From: GWE2-51-13 sp041736705
GTDB lineage: Bacteria; Bacillota_I; Bacilli_A; Erysipelotrichales; Erysipelotrichaceae
Direction of reading: 5' to 3'
Length of the DNA stretch: 64,000 bases
Assembly (NCBI GenBank): GCA_041736705.1
Contig: JBGSTC010000016.1
Coordinates: forward strand, 11,234-75,233
Shown here: positions 60,635 through 64,000 of the stretch, piece by piece
Position numbering within the stretch: position 1 is the stretch's first letter
How the letters are laid out: every line of letters starts with the position of its first letter
Made by a program: the position numbers and the translations under genes
Notes under the pieces: generated by a model
Databases searched by the model: none
Told to the model about the DNA's origin: nothing
The model's input: the letters and a program-made list of their open reading frames with translations, nothing else

Positions 60635-61465
60635 TGCCTCCCCTAACCGACTTCCTTCATCGATGATACCGTCAAGCAACGCCATATCCTGCTCAGGAAT
60701 CATGAAATCGAGTTGACCGTTCTCGACCATCCTGGATTTCGTCTTTGTCTTTGGCAACGGTAGCACACCTTTTTGAAGACAATAGCGAAGACAGAGTTGG
60801 GCGACCGTTACGTGGTTGCGATCCGCGATTTCTTGAAACAAACCCTCGATGAATACTTTTCCGGTCGCAAGCGGAGAATAGGCTTCAATCAGAATCCCGT
60901 GTTCCTTACAGAATGCGACGGTATCACGTTGGGTATACCCGACAAAATAGCGGACCTGGTCGACCATCGGGACGATTTCACACGCAACGATCAAGGCTTG
61001 CAGGTCCGAAGGCAAGAAATTGCTTACTCCGATCGCCCGGACTTTCTTGGCATGATACAGGCTTTCCATGGCTTTCCAGGCCTGGATGTTGGCTTGGGTG
61101 CAAGGATTCCCGCGATCCCCCCACGCCCAGGGGGCATGGATCAGATACATGTCGATATACTCCAAACCCAACGCCAACCGCTGTTCTTCAAACGCCTTCA
61201 ATGTTTCTTCATATCCGAGTGCCGGTGCGCGTAGTTTTGTCGTAACGAAGATCTCATCACGCGGAGTCCCCGAATCACGGATCGCCCTGCCGACCGCTTC
61301 TTCATTGTGATATGACTTCGCGGTATCGATGTGGCGATACCCCGCGCTCAATGCATCCGCCACCGCTTGATAGGCTTCTTCATTGGTGATTTGCCATGTC
61401 CCGAAAGCAACCTTCGGGATTTCGACGCCGTTATGCAAGGTATAGACTTGAGAGAGTACGTTCAT
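60632..61465 (-). CDS. Aldo/keto reductase
   Basis: A 277-residue AKR5-type reductase, a clear paralogue of the 6987-7802 gene (shared VYTLHNGVEIPK, FGTWQI, SAGYRHIDTAKSYHNEEAVGRA). The tetrad is DTAKSYHNE, TTKLRAP, LIHAPWAW, and NADPH contacts lie in LPKTKTKSRMVEN. The start at 61465 follows AAAGGAAATC; the long open frame upstream runs into the MFS gene and was rejected. It lies 23 bases after the MFS gene and is in the same MerR-type-promoter operon, so it may reduce a toxic carbonyl compound. Confidence 0.92.
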   Translation of the reverse strand: MNVLSQVYTLHNGVEIPKVAFGTWQITNEEAYQAVADALSAGYRHIDTAKSYHNEEAVGRAIRDSGTPRDEIFVTTKLRAPALGYEETLKAFEEQRLALGLEYIDMYLIHAPWAWGDRGNPCTQANIQAWKAMESLYHAKKVRAIGVSNFLPSDLQALIVACEIVPMVDQVRYFVGYTQRDTVAFCKEHGILIEAYSPLATGKVFIEGLFQEIADRNHVTVAQLCLRYCLQKGVLPLPKTKTKSRMVENGQLDFMIPEQDMALLDGIIDEGSRLGEA

Positions 61466-61488
61466 GTTGATTTCCTTTCGTTCTTGAT

Positions 61489-62649
61489 CTAGAACTTGAT
61501 TTGCTTGCGATGCACATGCAGCGCACCATGAAAGAGACTGATTACGATGAGGACCGCACCGCTTTGATAGATCGCCACCGTAGTGAACCGTTGTGCAACC
61601 TGACCCCAGATCAAACCGCCCAGGAAGAATCCCGAGTCCAATCCGACGAAAAGCAAGGCGTTGGCGTTGGCTTTGTCCGAGATCGGCACGTTCTTGATCG
61701 CCATCGTATTCAGCAACGTCGAGAGCAGATTGAAGATGAACCCGAAGGCGATCGCGATGATGCTCCAAGAGAAGATCGTGGTGAAGTAGGAAAGCGAGAA
61801 GAGGACGACACCGTAGAAAACGCCCGCACTTGCCAGGATCGCCCAAAGTTTCATCGACCGAAGAATCGGATTGACAAACAAACGCGAAATCAACAAGCCG
61901 GCGAAGCTATATAGGAAGAAGAAGCCGATGTTGGGGATCCCGATTTCCAGACCGTAGAGTGAAAGATAGCTGGCGATCGACGCATAGACGAACGCGGAGA
62001 GGAAGGACAAGACGGTCGGAAAAACCGCGTTGCTCTTTAGGATCGGATTTCCGCTTTCAAAGGTGTGGATATCGTGGGGTAAAGGAAGATGGACTTTGAA
62101 TTTTAAGATCGACAGGATGAGAATGCCTAAAAGAACCATGCCGGCAGCCGATAGAAACAACCGGGAGAACGTTCCCCCCGCTATGAGAAACATGCCCAGA
62201 TACGGACCGACGGCGGAGGCGGAAGATGCGAAGAGCGAATAGATGTTCATGCCTTTCAGTAAGTCGTCGTGAGGGACGATCTGGGCGATCAGCGTCCCCA
62301 TCGTAGTGATCACCAAGCCCATTCCGATCCCTTGGATGACACGCGCCATCACGACGAAGATCGGACTTTTCAAGGTAAGGAACGATAGAAAGGCGACAAG
62401 GTAGAGCGACGCCCCGATCAAACCGGTTTCGACGCTCCCGATTCGTCGGTTGAGTAGGGCGGAGACGGGACGAAAGAACATCGCGGCCAAGGCGACCGCC
62501 AAGGATGCCGCCCCGATGAGTCCGACCGGGAAATCCAAACTCTTGAGATACACGGAAAACGTCGGCAGGGACATCTGCATCGAAACGTTGAGAACGAACG
62601 TCGCCAACGTGATGAGGATAAAGGGGATCAAGATTCTACGTTCATGCAT
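61489..62649 (-). CDS. MFS transporter
   Basis: A 386-residue major facilitator with 12 hydrophobic segments. GAASLAVALAAMFFRPVSALLNRRIGSVETGL between helices 2 and 3 is the family loop motif. A drug or metabolite exporter of the YfkF/MFS_1 type is likely. The start at 62649 follows GAGGAACGACCC; the longer frame crosses the promoter. It is the first gene of an operon with an aldo/keto reductase and shares its control region with a divergent second aldo/keto reductase. Confidence 0.88.
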   Translation of the reverse strand: MHERRILIPFILITLATFVLNVSMQMSLPTFSVYLKSLDFPVGLIGAASLAVALAAMFFRPVSALLNRRIGSVETGLIGASLYLVAFLSFLTLKSPIFVVMARVIQGIGMGLVITTMGTLIAQIVPHDDLLKGMNIYSLFASSASAVGPYLGMFLIAGGTFSRLFLSAAGMVLLGILILSILKFKVHLPLPHDIHTFESGNPILKSNAVFPTVLSFLSAFVYASIASYLSLYGLEIGIPNIGFFFLYSFAGLLISRLFVNPILRSMKLWAILASAGVFYGVVLFSLSYFTTIFSWSIIAIAFGFIFNLLSTLLNTMAIKNVPISDKANANALLFVGLDSGFFLGGLIWGQVAQRFTTVAIYQSGAVLIVISLFHGALHVHRKQIKF

Positions 62650-62696
62650 GGGTCGTTCCTCGATTTCGCTTAGTATAATGCGCTCTCTACCGATGT

Positions 62697-62732
62697 ATAC
62701 TATCATCTGGAGTTCACTCCAAGTCAAGCGAT
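62697..62732 (-). promoter_or_regulatory. MerR-type promoter of the MFS/aldo-keto reductase operon
   Basis: On the minus strand TTGACT (62722-62727) and TAGTAT (62697-62702) are 19 bases apart, with the dyad TGGAGTGAACTCCA inside the spacer. The long spacer with an internal dyad is the mark of promoters activated by MerR-family proteins. A 26-base stretch (62707-62732) recurs inverted at 62813-62838. Confidence 0.85.
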
Positions 62733-62812
62733 TACGTTGGCATTTCTTGCCAAAATGATTCCGAAGGTCGCATTTCACGTCATGATCGATTACTTTCAAC
62801 AAACATGAGAAT

Positions 62813-62848
62813 ATCGCTTGACTTGGAGTGAACTCCAGGGAGTACAAT
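62813..62848 (+). promoter_or_regulatory. MerR-type promoter of the divergent aldo/keto reductase gene
   Basis: TTGACT (62818-62823) and TACAAT (62843-62848) are 19 bases apart, with the same TGGAGTGAACTCCA dyad in the spacer. Bases 62813-62838 are an exact inverted copy of 62707-62732. One MerR-type regulator should turn on both transcripts. Confidence 0.88.
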
Positions 62849-62871
62849 AACCTTGTCAAGGAGGAATGGAC

Positions 62872-63870
62872 ATGGAATATATAAAACTAGGCAATACCGG
62901 TCTCGATGTCTCCCGCATCTGTTTAGGGTGCATGAGTTTCGGGGACATCAATTCGGGATTCAACCAATGGGCGATTCGCGAGGAAGAAAGCGAAGCGATC
63001 ATCAAACGTGCATTGGACTTGGGGGTCAATTTCTTCGACACCGCCAACGTCTACTCCGCAGGGACAAGCGAGGAAGTGCTGGGTCGTGCACTCAAGAAAT
63101 ATGCCGACCGGGATAAAGTCGTCATCGCGACGAAAGTCTACTTCAAGATGCATGACGGTCCCAACGGAAGCGGACTGTCCCGCAAAGCGATCTTTGGCGA
63201 GGTGGAAAAGAGTTTGAAGCGTCTTCAAACCGACTACATCGACCTGTACATCATTCATCGCTGGGATTACGACACACCGATCGAAGAAACGATGGAAGCC
63301 CTCCATGATTTGGTGAAACTGGGGAAAGTACGGTACATCGGCGCATCGGCCATGTATGCCTGGCAGTTCCAGAAAGCACAATATGTCGCGGAAAAGAACG
63401 GATGGACGAAGTTCGTCAGCATGCAGAACCATTACAATCTGATCTATCGTGAAGATGAACGCGAAATCATCCCCTTCTGCGTCGAGACTAAAGTCGCATT
63501 GACACCGTATAGCCCTTTGGCTTCGGGTCGTTTGGCGAAAAACCCCGATGAATCCTCATTGCGGTTAGAAGTCGACAAAGTCGCAATCAGTAAGTACGGC
63601 GCATCCAGCGACGTCGATCGCCCGATCATCGACCGTGTCGGGGAACTTGCGATGAAGTACAACGTCCCTCGCGCCCACATCTCGATGGCTTGGTTATGGA
63701 GCCGACCGGGTGTCGCTTCCCCCATCGTCGGGGCGACGAAACTTAAACATCTGGAAGACGCGGTCGACGCCTTGAACGTGAAGTTGACCTTGGAAGATTG
63801 CCTGTATCTTGAAGAGCCCTATATTCCTCATCAACTTGTTGGATTGATTCCGTACAAATTCAACCGATAA
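62872..63870 (+). CDS. Aldo/keto reductase (AKR11/YhdN-like)
   Basis: A 332-residue aldo/keto reductase of the general-stress or AKR11-like type: LGNTGLDVSRICLGCMSFGD, FDTANVYSAGTSEEVLG with Asp and Tyr, ATKVYF with Lys, IIHRWDYDTPIEETMEAL with His, and the cofactor segment GATKLKHLEDAVDAL. Two ATGs lie six bases apart; the second (62872) is seven bases after AAGGAGG and is preferred. It is under a MerR-type promoter paired with the one for the MFS operon, suggesting a shared response, for example to electrophiles or aldehydes. Confidence 0.92.
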   Translation: MEYIKLGNTGLDVSRICLGCMSFGDINSGFNQWAIREEESEAIIKRALDLGVNFFDTANVYSAGTSEEVLGRALKKYADRDKVVIATKVYFKMHDGPNGSGLSRKAIFGEVEKSLKRLQTDYIDLYIIHRWDYDTPIEETMEALHDLVKLGKVRYIGASAMYAWQFQKAQYVAEKNGWTKFVSMQNHYNLIYREDEREIIPFCVETKVALTPYSPLASGRLAKNPDESSLRLEVDKVAISKYGASSDVDRPIIDRVGELAMKYNVPRAHISMAWLWSRPGVASPIVGATKLKHLEDAVDALNVKLTLEDCLYLEEPYIPHQLVGLIPYKFNR

Positions 63871-63880
63871 TCTTCATGTA

Positions 63881-63917
63881 AAAAAACGTTTCCCGGCTCA
63901 AGGGAAACGTTTTTTTG
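63881..63917 (+). terminator. Terminator of aldo/keto reductase gene
   Basis: A 14-base-pair stem AAAAAACGTTTCCC / GGGAAACGTTTTTT with a 7-base loop and a T run. Confidence 0.9.
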
Positions 63918-63972
63918 AAATGAACCTCTCTTGATTTCAAGTCACGGACACAATGAATGGATGACAGTGTGT

Positions 63973-63987
63973 TATAGTATGAAGGAG
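63973..63987 (+). promoter_or_regulatory. Start signals of a gene beyond the right edge
   Basis: TATAGT (63973-63978) resembles a -10 box, and GAAGGAG (63981-63987) resembles a ribosome binding site. No start codon at a fitting distance is seen before the window ends, so the two may not both be used. Confidence 0.3.
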
Positions 63988-64000
63988 AACAGAAAGTCGA

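Noticed and set aside
61466..61846. N-terminal extension of the aldo/keto reductase into the MFS gene
   Set aside because: The ATG at 61465 has a good ribosome binding site and aligns with the paralogue's start; the extension is an out-of-frame part of the MFS gene.

Overview
The window reads as chromosome of a Gram-positive-type anaerobe from the Bacillota/Mycoplasmatota side of the tree. The signs are strong AGGAGG-like ribosome binding sites, TTGACA/TATAAT promoters, CcpA-type cre boxes, lipobox lipoproteins, many ferredoxin-type Fe-S enzymes and short intergenic spacers with compact hairpin terminators. Base composition is moderate. TGA ends many genes in tightly overlapped operons and TGG is common, so the standard code is used, not the Mycoplasma code. 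I saw no rRNA, tRNA, IS element, prophage or CRISPR array. The exact genus cannot be fixed from sequence alone.

Layout, left to right. 0-2.3 kb: a PadR regulator and two tandem DUF2812 membrane proteins, the second cut by the left edge. 2.3-5.8 kb: an AlgI/AlgJ-type O-acetylation cassette with a lipoprotein. 5.9-10.1 kb: asnA, aldo/keto reductases, a nucleotidyltransferase and a small membrane protein. 10.1-13.3 kb: a membrane histidine kinase and an HD-GYP response regulator. 14-16.6 kb: a two-subunit 2-oxoacid:ferredoxin oxidoreductase. 16.6-19.3 kb: a NapH-type polyferredoxin with a PadR regulator, then a MASE3-GGDEF diguanylate cyclase. 19.4-25.2 kb: a 3-hydroxybutyrate/acetoacetate operon (thiolase, CoA-transferase, dehydrogenase, GntP permease) with a divergent LysR and a cre box. 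26-30 kb: a GH30 glycosidase and an NRAMP-like transporter paired with an MgtE-N/CBS protein. 30-32 kb: an interrupted small ORF, then an ECF sigma factor with an RsgI-like transmembrane protein. 32-40.8 kb: acetyltransferases, GH3, ABC-F and membrane proteins. 40.8-47 kb: a simple-sugar ABC importer with two hydrolases and a divergent LysR. 47-50.6 kb: small proteins, then a three-repeat FN3 surface protein and a second RsgI-like protein behind a class I cyclic di-GMP riboswitch. 51.8-58 kb: hypB / Fe-S flavoprotein / hypA / nickel-permease-like / membrane-protein operon with a divergent TetR. 58-64 kb: RpiR, MATE, and an MFS-plus-aldo/keto-reductase locus with paired MerR-type promoters.

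Four circuits stand out. (1) Cyclic di-GMP: a GGDEF synthase, an HD-GYP response regulator with its kinase, and a GEMM-I riboswitch that leads an operon for an RsgI-like protein and an FN3-repeat protein. (2) RsgI-type signalling: two paralogues carrying the conserved DINPS (Asn-Pro) motif, one paired with an ECF sigma factor and one riboswitch-led with no sigma factor beside it. (3) HypA and HypB, the nickel-insertion proteins, flank a large NAD(P)-linked Fe-S flavoprotein next to a permease and a multi-pass membrane protein, with no hydrogenase or urease gene in the window. This is the best candidate for an undescribed system. (4) A divergent promoter pair at 62.7-62.85 kb in which a 26-bp sequence is repeated in inverted orientation, each copy placed in a 19-bp spacer, as expected for a MerR-type activator.
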